The position numbers and the translations under genes are program-made. From assembly GCF_950023065.1 (NCBI RefSeq), contig NC_088677.1, forward strand, positions 70,271,469 through 70,335,468: a stretch of 64,000 nucleotides of DNA, read 5' to 3'. The notes below the pieces were generated by a model. That model did not search any database. It saw only the letters and a program-made list of their open reading frames with translations, and had not been told where the DNA came from. This document shows positions 55,501 through 61,970 of the stretch, piece by piece (position 1 is the stretch's first letter; each line of letters starts with the position of its first letter). This DNA is from Planococcus citri (Eukaryota > Arthropoda > Insecta > Hemiptera > Pseudococcidae).

Positions 55501-58500
55501 ATTTGATCAAATAGCTCTCATCAAATCTACCTATCAACATTTGGTCAAAATCAATCAGGTCTTTCATGCTTGTTTGATCAAATTTGAACAGATCTAATCC
55601 AATCAAAACCCTCGTTTAATTGTACAAGACAAGTCTGATCTGATCAAATTGGATCTAAGGAACATGTGGATCTGATCGTTGATCTGATCACATCTAAACA
55701 AATATAATCCGATCAAAACTCTGATCCGGATAATTTTTGAATCTGAACAGATCTGCTTTGATGTGATAAAATAGTTTTGAGTAAACCAAATAGAATCAAT
55801 AATTTGGACCAGGTCAGATCTAATACAGGGGTACCTTCGGATTCGATCTGATCTATTCCCTTGAAGCTGCGAACTCATAAAAATATTTGTCAAGTAATAT
55901 TAAAATGTTGTAATGTTTCAGGATGATAGAGTCAGACCCATGGATCAGAAAGGTCAGTAAATTGTATTTTTCTTTAGTAAAATTTGATTAAATAATGTTT
56001 TTAGTGAAGGTGATCTAATCAGAGAATATCATTTTAATAGGTTGGCATTCGGATAGGACACACGCTGTCAATTCAGTGACCAATGATCGTCATGTAAGTG
56101 ATCCACAGATAATGATTCGTTTATTCGTAGTTGAAGATATTTACAGATAGGTAATCACTGATCAAATGCTACTTTTTTTAGGTGACTGATGATGGCAAAC
56201 ATTCGTTATTGCAGTTCGCCATGTATCATTTTAGAAAAAGCAGCGAGAAGTACGTTAATTTCATTTTTTTAAAAGATGCTTTGTGAGAAAAAATTATCAA
56301 ATTGAAATTTTGTTTGGTAGGTTCGAGGTGTTGAAAACCGCGGACGGAGAAATAAACGGATCTTTGAAAATGTTACAAGGTAAAAAAGGCGATTGGACGT
56401 GGAAAGAACAGGTAAAGGGAATTTTATTTCTTTATAAATCGATAACCGGATGAATTTTTGAATCGTAAATCATAATGCTTTTAATGTTTTTGTGTGCGAA
56501 CATTTTAGGTGGATCTAGTCAAGTATACGACAGTTTGCATAAGCGAGTCTCTACTTAAATTAGAACCGGAGCTGAATCGTTTAGCTGTCGAATGTTTCGA
56601 ATGCATAATGAGATACATGGGCGATTTACCTATAACGCCGGAGCTGAATGAAGTGAAATGCGTTTATACCATTTTAATGGTGAGTAATTAACTATGACTC
56701 TTATGTACTTTTGCTCCTTGGTAATTTTGAAAAAAAAATTAACCTCAATTTCTGTTTTGGCCCACGCAGCATTGTCATAAGTACGAGAATTTACGAGACG
56801 AGGTGTATTGCCAATTGATGAAACAAACCACCAGCAATAAAACCGATAGTTGTCAACGCGGTTGGAGATTGTTGAGCATTGTGGCTGCGTATTTCATGTG
56901 CTCGGAAACATTACGACCATTTTTATTGAAATATTTGGAAACTGCCGCCTACGATAAACGACGAGCTTTCCACGGTAAGTTCATCATCATATGATCATTG
57001 ATCACATACCTATGCTATATAGATCTATTCATTTTGTAAAATGGAAGAGAAAACATGGACTGATCAATGCTTTTTATTTTCTAGGCACCGCCAACGTATG
57101 TTTGCAGAATTTACGTAAAACCCTCAGATACGGTGGTCGTAAAAACGTACCCAGTGTCGAAGAAGTAACCGCAGTCAGCGCTGGACGTAATTCTAAACGA
57201 CAAATGTACAGACTTCCGGGCGGCAGCGAGACTGTAATTAACACCAAGTCGACGACCGTCGTCGACGATATAATATCGGATATGTGCGCTTTGATAAATG
57301 TCGATAACCCGTTAGAAATGGAAGAGTTCTCGCTGTATTGCATTGTAGAAGGCGATGCTTTTACCATGCCTTTGGCTCGCGAAGAATATATACTCGATGT
57401 TACCACTGAATTGCAGAAAAATCAACAGGTTAGTCGGTGCCAATTTTTTGACTCGTGGCTTAATCCAAGAATGTTTACCTACTCCTTTGAGAAAATGACT
57501 TTCCGTGGGTTTCCAATTTTCAGGGCTCGTACTACTCGATTTTTTGTATAGAAAAAAACTCACTTCAGCAGCATTTCTCCTTCCCCAACGTCGGAAAATA
57601 AAATGATTTGACTCATTTTTCCCCCATTCCATAAGAATTTCTCGGTAAAGAGTATGAATTTCGATTTTATTTGATTCTCAAAGATATTTGAAAAAGATGT
57701 TCTTCGGAAAATTCTTCTTTTTTCCTTTTTTTTTCTCATGCCCTGTTTGTTTTACACTTTGGACTAACTCTCTTCAATTTTTTAATCGTGGGTCAAAAAT
57801 TTTGAGACTCCCTCTTCTGAAAAACATTGAGGTATTTTTTGGGAAATGATTTGTTTTTTCATATTTTAAATCAAAAATTTTTGAATTTCCCATTTATTCT
57901 TCCCTCATTTCAAAAATTTGAATTTCTAAAAATTTTCTCTAAAGTGGCGAGGAATTTCGTGGGAAAGATCAAAACATCTGAAAATTTTCAATTGAAACAA
58001 AAAATCGAAATTCTTTCTTAAGTGTTGAAAAAAATTGATAGTAATAATAATATTGAACCTCCTCCCCCTTCCATTCGAATAAAATTATGAGAAATTGTCC
58101 TGCTTTTGTTTTTTGTTTTTTTTTTTTCTATTTTTCTATAATGGAACACAAATTTTGGGACTCCATCTTTTGAAAAATATTGAGGTATTTTTGAGGAAAT
58201 GACTTGTTTTTACATACGAGTATTTTAAATCAATAATATTTTTTGAATTTCTCACTTATTTTTCCCTTATTTTGGAAGTTTTAATTTCTGAAAATTTTCT
58301 TTCGAGTGATGATGAATTTGGAAAAGAAAACAATAAGATTTAAATATCTGAAAATTTTGAATTGAAAAAAAAATCGAAATGCTTTCTCAAGTAGTGAAAA
58401 AAAATTATAGTCATGAATAATTGAACGCCTTCCCCCTCCCCTTCCATTGAAAATATTGACCAAAAGGCAAAAAGTAACGAAAAAAATTACAAAACGTGAG

Positions 58501-60534
58501 CAGACAATTTAATGCGGAAAAAATCACAAAAAAATTCGAACAGTAAAAAAAAAAAAAAAACTGAAAACGTGAGGTAATTTTTGTTAAAAAGCAAATATGA
58601 GAATTTTTATCAAATTTTGACCAAAAAGCAAGATTTTGACACCTTTAGCTAAAAACATGGCTTTTTGACGACTCCTGACAAACAACGAGCTTTCTGGCTG
58701 ATTTCGAAATGAAAGAAAGACTTTTTTAAAACCTTTTGCAAAAGATAGAAATTGATGCAATTTTTGGTAAAAAAAAAGGAAGTGACTTTGAAGGCAAAGT
58801 GAGAAATTTTGGCAATTTTTGGCAAAAATTAAGATGTTGAAGTTTGAAAATATGGCGATTTCAAGTCAATATCTTCTCTCCGAGCAAACATTTTTTTGAA
58901 AAAATTCACTACAATAGACTCAAGTGTTCTCTGCATATTTTAGGTAGAATCAAAATTTTTCGTCCGAAACTCATCTGCGTTTTATCTCCCCCCACCCAAA
59001 AAAACATTTCGTCATTGTGGGGAAGGGGGAGAAAGTGAGGAAGGGGAAAATCGTTGTCTAAAAAAGAGTCAGAGGTACTCGAACACTGTTCAATCAAAAT
59101 TTCAAAAATCCGAGAAAATAGGCATTTCATCATATTTACCTGGAAATCTTTTTCAGAAAGGGAAATCTCCTGACAATTTCTCTGTCCAGAGAATGGACAT
59201 GTTGTAATCGATTGTGTCGATTACTAACCTCGTAATGTTTTCGGTTTCAGGTATTCTATTTGATTTTCTGCCGATCCGTTTGGTATTTCCCGTTGCGGTT
59301 GGATCATCATTTATATGTGCAAGTTTTATTCAATCAAATAGCTCCTGATTATTTGGAAGGGCTTTTGTTAGTACAACCGAATGAGCTGCTTCCTGAGGAG
59401 TTGGTGGTACGTGCAATTTAAGAAGTTTATATCGCAGAATGAAAATATCGAATCTGATTAAAAACTGTTCTGGTGAGATCTGATTGGATCCAGACCATAG
59501 ATATGATCAGAACTTTGAAATCTGATTAGGGAAATGTCCAGATCTAATCTGGTTAGGTACTGATTAATCAGATTCATTCATTTTCAGCTTGGATATCCCT
59601 AATTGCATTTGTATAGTAATCGAATAATTACTCCCAACCTTCACCTCTTTTTGTAATTTTACAGTACGAAATAGCCAAGTTGGCAGCTTTATTGCATAGA
59701 GCAGCCGACATGACTCATCCACCTACCATGAAAGAAACCAAATTTTTGCTACCTAAACCCGCCTTGGCTCAACGTGACATCAAACCTCCTCAATGGGTTC
59801 AGATGGTACAAGCGAACTGGGCTCAAGTTGAAATGATTCACAGTATTCAAGCTAAAGCTCAGTTATTAGGTAATTTTCTAGCCAGATAAAATATTCACTG
59901 AATATTTCGTGAAACGAAGATTTTGTTAATGGAAAATTGTGATTTTTTTCATGTTTGTAATTCGCAGAAATACTCAGCAAGTGGCCACTATTCGGATCTA
60001 GTTTCTTTGCTGTGAAACGAGGCGGTGATCAACAAATATTGTCTTTGAACAGATACGGAGTGCACTTTTTGCACATTGTTACTCATGTAAGTCTGAGTTC
60101 TTTTTAAGAGCAATGCCATGCTCGATGCTGTTCAGCTGAGTTCTTTTCTTTTCACTCAGTTTCATTTCTAAATTATTGAGATACCTATTTAATGACTCAG
60201 ATAGGTAATAATGAATTACATTCGTTTAACGATGACCTTTATTGAACAGGAAACGCTATCCAGTGTGCCATATAACGAAGTAATTTCAACTCGTAAAGTT
60301 AGAGCAGAGTCTGGCACTCTGTATCTGGAGTTGAAATGCGGTAATCTCTTCCAGCAAAGAGTGGCTCGCTTGCAAACTGACCAAGCTCATGAAATTGCCA
60401 GGCTTATTAGACAATACATGAGCTTACACCGCCGTAAGTTTGCATTTTGATTTTTCACATTCGTGTTTGTGCAGTGAACATTTCATGATCTATGATTTTT
60501 TGTTTTCTTTGCAGAGAAACTGGTGGTACATTAG
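10515..60534 (+). CDS. Myo15: Class XV unconventional myosin (MYO15A family), 51 coding exons
   Basis: Actin-based motor with a MyTH4-FERM tail; vertebrate MYO15A acts in stereocilia and the Drosophila relative in filopodia (family knowledge). Chaining 51 exons with GT/AG borders and matching phases gives 8109 nt and 2702 residues. Landmarks: P-loop GESGSGKT (163-170), switch I NDNSSRFGK (213-221), switch II DIFGFE (438-443), acidic TEDS residue Glu386, three IQ motifs (757-822), MyTH4 (about 875-1075), FERM F1 (1080-1160), low-complexity insert (1161-1925), FERM F2-F3 (1926-2154), second MyTH4 (about 2205-2360), second FERM (2361-2700). The words AKTVRIGKWRWPPP and VPWKL..RKEVF.PK are MYO15A-like and argue for class XV over VII or X. 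The chosen start is an ATG in exon 1 that joins exon 2 in phase 0; an alternative start lies at 23944. Introns range from under 100 bp to 18.3 kb. Exon borders were read by eye, so small errors are possible. Confidence 0.93.
10557..12796 (+). other. Start of 18.3-kb intron 1, no gene seen
   Basis: AT-rich intron sequence with short homopolymer runs and a G-tract near 11891. Short ORFs here show no domain signature or codon bias that I recognise. Confidence 0.5.
12797..13186 (+). repeat. Tandem repeat of about 180 bp, two full copies plus a stub
   Basis: The unit contains GGGTCAAATAGGTTTGGAAG, GGCTGAAACC, ACATCCTCCCAATGTAC and GTGAAAATTTAGACCCTC. Copies start near 12808 and 12990. A third starts near 13161 with CCTGGAGAGGGGTCAAATAA and is cut off where the palindromic element begins at 13187. 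Confidence 0.75.
13195..13662. repeat. 226-bp inverted repeat with 16-nt loop
   Basis: Left arm 13195-13420 and right arm 13437-13662 are reverse complements with about ten mismatches by eye (roughly 95%). The loop is ATAGTAACATCGGC-like. Because it sits in intron 1, transcription would yield a long hairpin RNA. Confidence 0.9.
13953..14030 (-). repeat. Second tRNA-like sequence inside the palindromic element
   Basis: On the - strand the T-arm CTGGGTTCGATTCCCAG is perfect, and the anticodon stem TGGT/ACCA frames a 7-nt loop ATACTAA with U33 and anticodon ACT. No acceptor stem pairs with CCAAGGC. It is probably a SINE or decayed tRNA rather than a working gene. Confidence 0.5.
15915..17140. 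other. Intron 1 interior with dispersed GAGCGAAGCGAGGGC motif
   Basis: AT-rich; holds copies of a word like GAGCGAAGCGAGGGCAAA (near 16027, 16545 and 16720; also 14398 upstream and inverted at 19570 and 55190) and an (AATTTC)n microsatellite at about 16143. No gene seen. Confidence 0.5.
17150..18420. promoter_or_regulatory. GC- and CpG-richer unique island in intron 1
   Basis: This block is less AT-rich than the rest of intron 1, lacks the surrounding repeats, and has many CpG-containing words (GGCGAGGC, TCGCCTCGC, CGCGCTGGCGC). It could be an enhancer, an internal promoter or an untranslated exon. Nothing in the sequence decides between these. Confidence 0.25.
18421..21119. other. Intron 1, AT-rich, no gene
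   Basis: Contains TG and G runs (18818-18843), C runs (19888, 20057) and A/T-rich low-complexity DNA. The longest open frame (19274-19759, - strand) is Phe/Lys-rich low complexity and is not supported. Confidence 0.4.
21120..21520 (-). repeat. Degenerate GACAATTTTGGCAAAA repeats, reversed
   Basis: Here the family is mostly in inverse orientation: CCAAAATTGCCAAAC then AAAGTCCTG. Copies are 25-35 bp apart and poorly conserved. Confidence 0.55.
21521..23640. other. Intron 1, no gene seen
   Basis: Mixed composition with short GTAGGTAC-type palindromes around 22440-22470. A 122-codon - strand ORF (22448-22816) lacks any recognisable domain. Confidence 0.35.
23944..24465 (+). CDS. Candidate alternative first exon of Myo15 (174 codons)
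   Basis: An open block of visibly higher GC content than its surroundings starts at an ATG with G at -3 and +4, preceded by an in-frame TAG at 23932. It runs 174 codons to AAAGCG|GTTAGT, a usable donor in phase 0, the phase needed to join exon 2 at 28906. Spliced so, the protein would read ...EPYESFLKA followed by GELIWFDPG. The product is basic and Ser/Arg/Thr-rich (KKSSRRDS, TTTTSSS, KKLFRRKYR) with no recognised domain. Unspliced, the ORF stops at 24495. The sequence shows the open frame, GC shift and compatible donor; the role as an alternative N-terminus is inference. It could instead be a nested gene or a chance ORF. Sequence from 23640 to 23943 would be its 5' UTR or promoter. Confidence 0.45.
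24466..26290. repeat. Intron 1 with two simple-repeat tracts
   Basis: At 25370-25560 a degenerate GATGTCAATGTCAATC-type repeat occurs. At 25740-26280 a TTTTGGGATTGG / TTCCAGTTTCAGGAT-type repeat occurs, with two copies of GGTTCCAGTTTCAGGAT (near 25847 and 26259). No gene seen. Confidence 0.5.
26331..26575. mobile_element. Small imperfect-palindrome MITE
   Basis: Left arm AGCTGAAAC...TGTCCATAAAAAA...GCATCACTGATAAG is mirrored by the inverse words CTTATCAGTGATGC, TTTTTTTATGGACA and GTTTCAGCT. The arms are about 55 bp with gaps. TGTCCATAAA-type ends recall mariner-like elements, but a TA duplication is not clear. Confidence 0.5.
26580..27545 (-). pseudogene. Decayed LINE reverse transcriptase, 3' part
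   Basis: On the - strand the frame reads GLKINGKRINEISYADNKE, the reverse transcriptase region with the catalytic YADD changed to YADN, then AQMQKMLNQINIV and AMKINA. After a nested insertion it resumes as EKTKAVAFTKKDDK and NKFWYLGALI, and ends near CYHRLLRISWKEFVTNKT, the usual LINE C-terminal block. Stops and frameshifts are frequent. It is a dead copy, in antisense orientation in intron 1. Confidence 0.75.
27098..27372. mobile_element. hAT-like non-autonomous element nested in the LINE
   Basis: A 275-bp insert starts CAGTGGTGTAGCCAAGA and ends, inverted, CAGTGGAGTGGCCAGGA. The flanks TCTGTATT (27090-27097) and CCTGCATT (27373-27380) match at 6 of 8 positions, as an aged 8-bp target duplication would. 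It separates AMKINA from EKTKAVAF of the LINE frame, so it inserted after the LINE did. Confidence 0.75.
27550..28905. other. End of intron 1, no gene seen
   Basis: AT-rich to about 27900, then more unique sequence to the exon 2 acceptor TTATGTTACAG at 28905. Confidence 0.4.
28906..37387 (+). CDS. Myo15: Myo15 motor domain, exons 2-13
   Basis: Exons: 28906-29016, 29125-29213, 30055-30118, 30761-30870, 32960-33229, 33981-34158, 35637-35760, 35884-36038, 36132-36326, 36407-36541, 36634-36921, 37005-37387. Together they encode residues 15 to about 715. Exon 2 gives an N-terminal segment with LIWFDPG. Exon 5 encodes TGSILVAVNPY. Exon 6 carries the P-loop and the switch I loop. Exon 10 holds DAFAK with Glu386 sixteen residues before it, the TEDS position, and ends in switch II. 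Exon 11 has NSFEQLCINYANENLQ, exon 12 the relay and lower-50K region with FLEKCHYNHALN, and exon 13 the actin-binding CHPWFVRCIKPN and converter LRYSGMLETIRIR. All key nucleotide-binding residues are present, so an active ATPase motor is expected. Confidence 0.95.
29281..29900 (+). repeat. Intron 3 degenerate repeats
   Basis: Loose tandem copies of words such as AGCAATTTTTAACGAAAAAG and GAGACTTTTCAAT, the same family as in introns 14, 20, 30 and 46, in the same orientation. Confidence 0.6.
31195..32335 (+). repeat. Minisatellite in intron 5, about 18 copies of ~60 bp
   Basis: The word GTCAATGACCTTA recurs about 18 times between 31240 and 32320, mostly 58-62 bp apart. Between copies lie AGACCAGACAG, GATGCCAGACGGCCTTC and AAAAGCCAGACAG. 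A higher-order pattern is visible: the block AACAACAAAAGACCAGAC followed by GTCAATGACGTTAAG appears at about 31567 and again near 31930. Frames stay open for long stretches because the unit lacks stops, but it lies between a good donor (30870) and acceptor (32959). Confidence 0.9.
32340..32959. other. Rest of intron 5, no gene
   Basis: AT-rich filler up to the acceptor CTTTTGCAG at 32959. Confidence 0.4.
33230..33980. other. Intron 6, no gene
   Basis: Unique-looking intron of 751 bp with GTAAGT donor and TTTTTTGCAG acceptor. Nothing else seen. Confidence 0.5.
34159..35636. repeat. Intron 7 with A-rich simple sequence
   Basis: Between about 34680 and 34880 runs of AAAATAAATAAATTAAAT and AAAAATTGAAAAA form a low-complexity tract; a G-tract lies near 35477. 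No gene. Confidence 0.5.
37492..37819 (+). CDS. Myo15: Myo15 exon 14: end of motor and three IQ motifs
   Basis: Residues 715-824. The first part, with YQLGTTRVFLRENLE, is the last helix of the converter. Three light-chain-binding IQ motifs follow: AAMTIQRNVRGFLAQKRY, SAIKIQSAVRGWKERRKY and a weaker GVVKTQALYRGRKQRQRY in which Gln-Ala replaces part of the IQ core. Three IQ motifs match the MYO15A neck. Calmodulin-type light chains are the expected partners from family knowledge. The donor is CTAAAG|GTACGT, phase 0. Confidence 0.93.
38110..40290 (+). repeat. Intron 14 degenerate repeat field
   Basis: More than 2 kb built from variants of GACAATTTTGGCAAAA followed by ACAGGACTTTT, 25-35 bp apart and nearly all in one orientation. 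It is interrupted at 39007-39239 by a palindromic insertion. Antisense frames appear open (FAKIVKKS-type repeats) but are a by-product of the motif. Confidence 0.75.
39007..39239. mobile_element. Palindromic MITE, AGGCTGCGGACA ends
   Basis: A 233-bp element starts AGGCTGCGGACACGACATGA and ends in the near-exact inverse TCATGTCATGTCCGTAGCCT. Inner words GAGCGTTGAGCGTTAGCGAG and AACGCTCACGCTGACGCTC also mirror each other. No clear target duplication is visible. It is higher in GC than the intron it sits in. A partial similar end, AGGCTGCGGAC, lies at about 50398. Confidence 0.8.
40421..41369 (+). CDS. Myo15: Myo15 first MyTH4 domain, exons 15-17
   Basis: Exons 40421-40571, 40667-40800 and 40890-41369, residues 825-1079. 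Exon 15 starts with a charged helix (EELKRRAELARERARVK) and then HLDVPAELAFVFNKLE, the usual post-IQ segment. The MyTH4 fold begins near FSKFTNIYFKS and includes LRDEILCQLVNQTW and GWLLMASCLSVFPPS, the diagnostic MyTH4 words. MyTH4 domains bind microtubules or cargo together with FERM domains (family knowledge). Confidence 0.93.
41454..41696 (+). CDS. Myo15: Myo15 first FERM domain, F1 lobe, exon 18
   Basis: 81 residues (1080-1160) starting VHFADGESVMADLNSW, with ECHGWTVALDN and a final DVISEMELPQGFP. This is the ubiquitin-like F1 lobe that follows MyTH4 in MyTH4-FERM myosins. The remaining F2 and F3 lobes do not follow directly; they appear about 765 residues later in exons 35-39. The first FERM domain is therefore split by a long insert, a class XV trait. 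Confidence 0.85.
41784..49389 (+). CDS. Myo15: Myo15 low-complexity insert within the first FERM, exons 19-34
   Basis: Exons: 41784-41852, 41935-42072, 44168-44379, 44493-44597, 44669-44817, 44906-45132, 45218-45419, 45511-45683, 45760-45834, 45929-46018, 46099-46299, 46402-46538, 48566-48777, 48883-48974, 49070-49176, 49283-49389. They encode residues 1161-1925. The sequence is rich in Pro, Gln and Ser: TVPPPQPPV, PPPPPLPPPPE, RMQQQLLAQNQAFQQLLLQQ, RRPPPPPIVPQPPS. These polyproline runs could bind SH3, WW or EVH1 domains (inference). The conserved island PYGRAKTVRIGKWRWPPP in exon 29 is the best evidence that these exons belong to the gene. Many exons are short and could be skipped in some transcripts. 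The acceptor before exon 34 has an uninterrupted run of over 20 T. Confidence 0.8.
42310..43990 (+). repeat. Intron 20 degenerate repeat field
   Basis: Same family as intron 14: GACAATTTTGGCAAAA, AAAACAGGACTTTT and variants, same orientation. Confidence 0.75.
46900..47840 (+). repeat. Intron 30 degenerate repeat field
   Basis: Copies such as GGCAATTTTGGTAAAAAC, GACTTTTTGACA and GGATGTTTTGGCCAAAAAT. Same family and orientation as introns 14 and 20. Confidence 0.7.
47850..48565. other. Rest of intron 30, no gene
   Basis: AT-rich sequence with TCTGACTTTTGAGAAGTTG-like loose repeats to the exon 31 acceptor TTTACAG. Confidence 0.4.
49474..53757 (+). CDS. Myo15: Myo15 first FERM, F2 and F3 lobes, exons 35-39
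   Basis: Exons 49474-49628, 49766-49894, 50172-50300, 53395-53498 and 53589-53757, residues about 1926-2154. Exon 35 ends YNRVPWKLNIRKE and exon 36 opens VFSPKETTSSPL, the start of the F2 lobe (LHLIFCQIVNDVL). Exon 37 has VAQHWLLYFARIFPVS. Exons 38-39 look like the PH-like F3 lobe (VQLLAITQVGIRLVKV, then FLISGECFSVYTPG). The order and wording match the segment of vertebrate MYO15A that lies just before its SH3 domain. Intron 37 is 3.1 kb and carries a satellite. Confidence 0.88.
50690..51235 (+). repeat. Satellite in intron 37, 20-bp unit
   Basis: ACCGTAATTTACCAAAAATT repeats head to tail at 51000-51210 with few changes. Looser relatives (ATTACAGGTTATTTACCAAA) extend back to 50690, which looks like homogenisation toward the 3' side. 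Confidence 0.9.
51236..53394. other. Rest of intron 37, no gene
   Basis: Contains a CTTACTTACTCACTCACTCA-type microsatellite near 53110, and the word CCGATTACCACACTTTT at 52040 with an inverse AAAAGTGTGGTAATCGG at about 52156, a spaced inverted repeat. No gene seen. Confidence 0.4.
53758..55330. other. Intron 39, first part, no exon seen
   Basis: Strongly T/A-rich low-complexity DNA. I looked for SH3-coding sequence here and saw none. Confidence 0.5.
55340..55880. repeat. Degenerate GATCTGATCAAAT repeats, intron 39
   Basis: Words such as TGATCAAATTTG and GATCTGATC recur every 15-40 bp. A smaller patch of the same words occurs at 59455-59580 in intron 47. Confidence 0.65.
55922..56249 (+). 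CDS. Myo15: Myo15 linker in place of SH3, exons 40-42
   Basis: Three very small exons, 55922-55952 (31 nt), 56041-56093 (53 nt) and 56182-56249 (68 nt), encode about 50 residues. The first two (DDRVRPMDQKGWHSDRTHAV...) show no SH3 features such as ALYDY or WW-G motifs. The third (DGKHSLLQFAMYHFRKS) matches the short helix before the second MyTH4 in MYO15A. Borders of such small exons are the least certain in the model, but phases fit on both sides. Confidence 0.7.
56321..56974 (+). CDS. Myo15: Myo15 second MyTH4 domain, exons 43-45
   Basis: Exons 56321-56411, 56509-56679 and 56770-56974, residues about 2205-2360. Typical MyTH4 words are seen: ECFECIMRYMGDLP, LRDEVYCQLMKQTT, SCQRGWRLLSIVAAYF. 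The SCQRGWRLL form is very close to MYO15A. The domain directly precedes the second FERM, making the C-terminal MyTH4-FERM supramodule that binds cargo in this myosin family. Confidence 0.93.
57085..60534 (+). CDS. Myo15: Myo15 second FERM domain and C-terminus, exons 46-51
   Basis: Exons 57085-57428, 59251-59406, 59665-59869, 59968-60086, 60250-60433 and 60515-60534, residues 2361-2702. Exon 46 begins TANVCLQNLRKTLRYGGR and contains the F1 lobe (KRQMYRLPGGSE). Exon 47 starts the F2 lobe (VWYFPLRLDHHLYVQVLFNQ), continued in exon 48. Exons 49-50 form F3 (WPLFGSSFFAVKRGG, LSLNRYGVHFL). The last exon adds only QKLVVH before TAG. Vertebrate MYO15A ends in a hydrophobic PDZ-binding tail; this one ends in His, so that ligand appears absent. 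Confidence 0.92.
57429..59250. repeat. Intron 46: two diverged direct copies and repeat field
   Basis: A segment near 57800-58075 (GAGACTCCCTCTTCTGAAAA, GAGGTATTTTTTGGGAAATG, ATTCGAATAAAATT) recurs diverged near 58155-58450 (GGGACTCCATCTTTTGAAAA, GAGGTATTTTTGAGGAAATG). From 58480 to 58850 the TTTTGGCAAAA family follows. Confidence 0.65.
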
Positions 60535-60821
60535 GCATTTGTTGCTCGAGAATGAACATTACCTATAACAGTATTTTATTTGTACTTTTATATACAAATT
60601 TTAATTTTTCTTTCCCTTTTTTTTACAAAAAAAAAATTAGTACGTGAATTTTGTTAAATTTTTTATTTATTATTATTTTTTTTATTCAATTGAATAATTT
60701 TGCTCTTTTTTTCTCGTTTAAATATGTATATGCATATCGTTGTTGTAGTTTCTTTGTTTTTTTTCAAAGAAATTTAGATAATAGTTGTTATCAACAAATT
60801 TCCATTTTATGGTTTACTAAA

Positions 60822-60837
60822 AATAAAGCAAAATAAA
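60822..60837 (+). terminator. Myo15 polyadenylation signals
   Basis: Two AATAAA hexamers (60822-60827 and 60832-60837) lie about 290 bp after the stop codon, followed by a T/G-rich stretch. This is the likely cleavage region; the 3' UTR would be about 300 nt. Confidence 0.6.
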
Positions 60838-60849
60838 TTACAAAAAAAT

Positions 60850-61430
60850 GTTTCGTGTTGTCTGTTATTTTAAAGAAAGCAGTCGTGTTTCAGTGTTTGC
60901 ATCGTGTGTTTAAATTCAGAAGGCAAGACCAGTACCTATTTTTTCAGAATTTCTTATATAGGAGAAAGACATTCAAAAATGCAAAAGAATGCTTTAGCTT
61001 AGAAATTATTTAGAAATTTTGTAATTTGGAAGATATAGGACTCTGATGAAAAACAATTCATAATTTATAGGCAATGAGAGTTCAGAAAGTTGATTTAAAA
61101 TTTTGTCATTTGTAAACAATCCGGGAATTCTGAAAAATTATTTGAATATTTGTAATTTAGGTAAACTGCGAATAGAACTGTAATTTAGAGGCAGAGAGAG
61201 TTCTGAAAATTGATTAAAAATTTCAGAATTTGGAGAGAATCACATTCTGAAAATAATTTAAAATTTTTTCATTTACAGGAAGTGTGAATTCCTAAAAAAG
61301 TTCTTGAAAATTTATTAATTTGAAGGCAATATAAGTAGGTACCTCTACCTACACTGCATTGCAAACACTGAAAAGTAATTTGAAATTTCTTGGTTTAGAG
61401 GAGATGCAAATACTGATTTAATAAATTAAT
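60850..61430. other. Intergenic gap between convergent genes
   Basis: AT-rich stretch with several short direct copies of a TTCTGAAAA..TTTGTAATTTAG-like word, a weak degenerate repeat. No convincing coding sequence was seen. Confidence 0.4.
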
Positions 61431-61434
61431 CGAG

Positions 61435-61544
61435 TTATTTATGTTGTTCAGAGGTTCCATGACCAAAGTTGGAATTCGTTGCATGCAGTTGAGGTTGAAT
61501 GATCACTGAGTACTCATATTGAATTTCCATGAGCTCATCTGGTG
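61435..61544 (-). CDS. Possible terminal exon of a - strand gene
   Basis: Read on the - strand, a pyrimidine tract TTTCCTCTTCTAG ends at 61545 and is followed by 110 nt that stay open to TAA at 61435-61437. The frame reads PDELMEIQYEYSVIIQPQ and ends SNFGHGTSEQHK. It needs one nucleotide from an upstream exon. The large ORF at 61971-63992 ends near a TTTG|GTAAAT donor, but with two leftover bases, so a direct join would be out of frame. Either an intermediate exon is missing or the two are unrelated. No family is recognised. Confidence 0.25.
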
Positions 61545-61549
61545 CTAGA

Positions 61550-61970
61550 AGAGGAAACATAAGGTAAGTTATATGTTTGTTTTATTAAATAAGCTTTTTT
61601 TGTGAGTGTAATCGAAAATACATTTTTATGATCTCGAGAAAGGAAAGAAAAACATTTTTTGGAGTTGCTCAAAAAGGTACTGTTTATAAGGAGAAAAGTT
61701 GTTAATATCTCGAAGAAAAATTATGGAAATTAAAGGAGGTCTTTATGGGTCCAAGTGCGACGAGAATGGTGACTTATTCGCTAAGGAGTAAGTCAAAGGA
61801 TTCGATCTTCAAACAAAAAATAGGTATTTTTTAAATTCAGGTATCTGAAATAAAATGTTTGATTATAGTGCAACAACAAAAATGTCAAAAATAATAATGT
61901 AATTATGGTCAAAAACAAATACAAAATTAAATCGTAAGTTGAACTTGAAAAAAAGTAATCGTGATAGGAT
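61550..61970. other. Gap before the RING-SGNH ORF
   Basis: AT-rich. On the + strand a 22-codon ORF (about 61725-61793) reads MEIKGGLYGSKCDENGDLF and ends AAGGAGTAA, which also resembles a GTAAGT donor. It might be an exon of something unrecognised or chance; I see no other structure. Confidence 0.2.
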
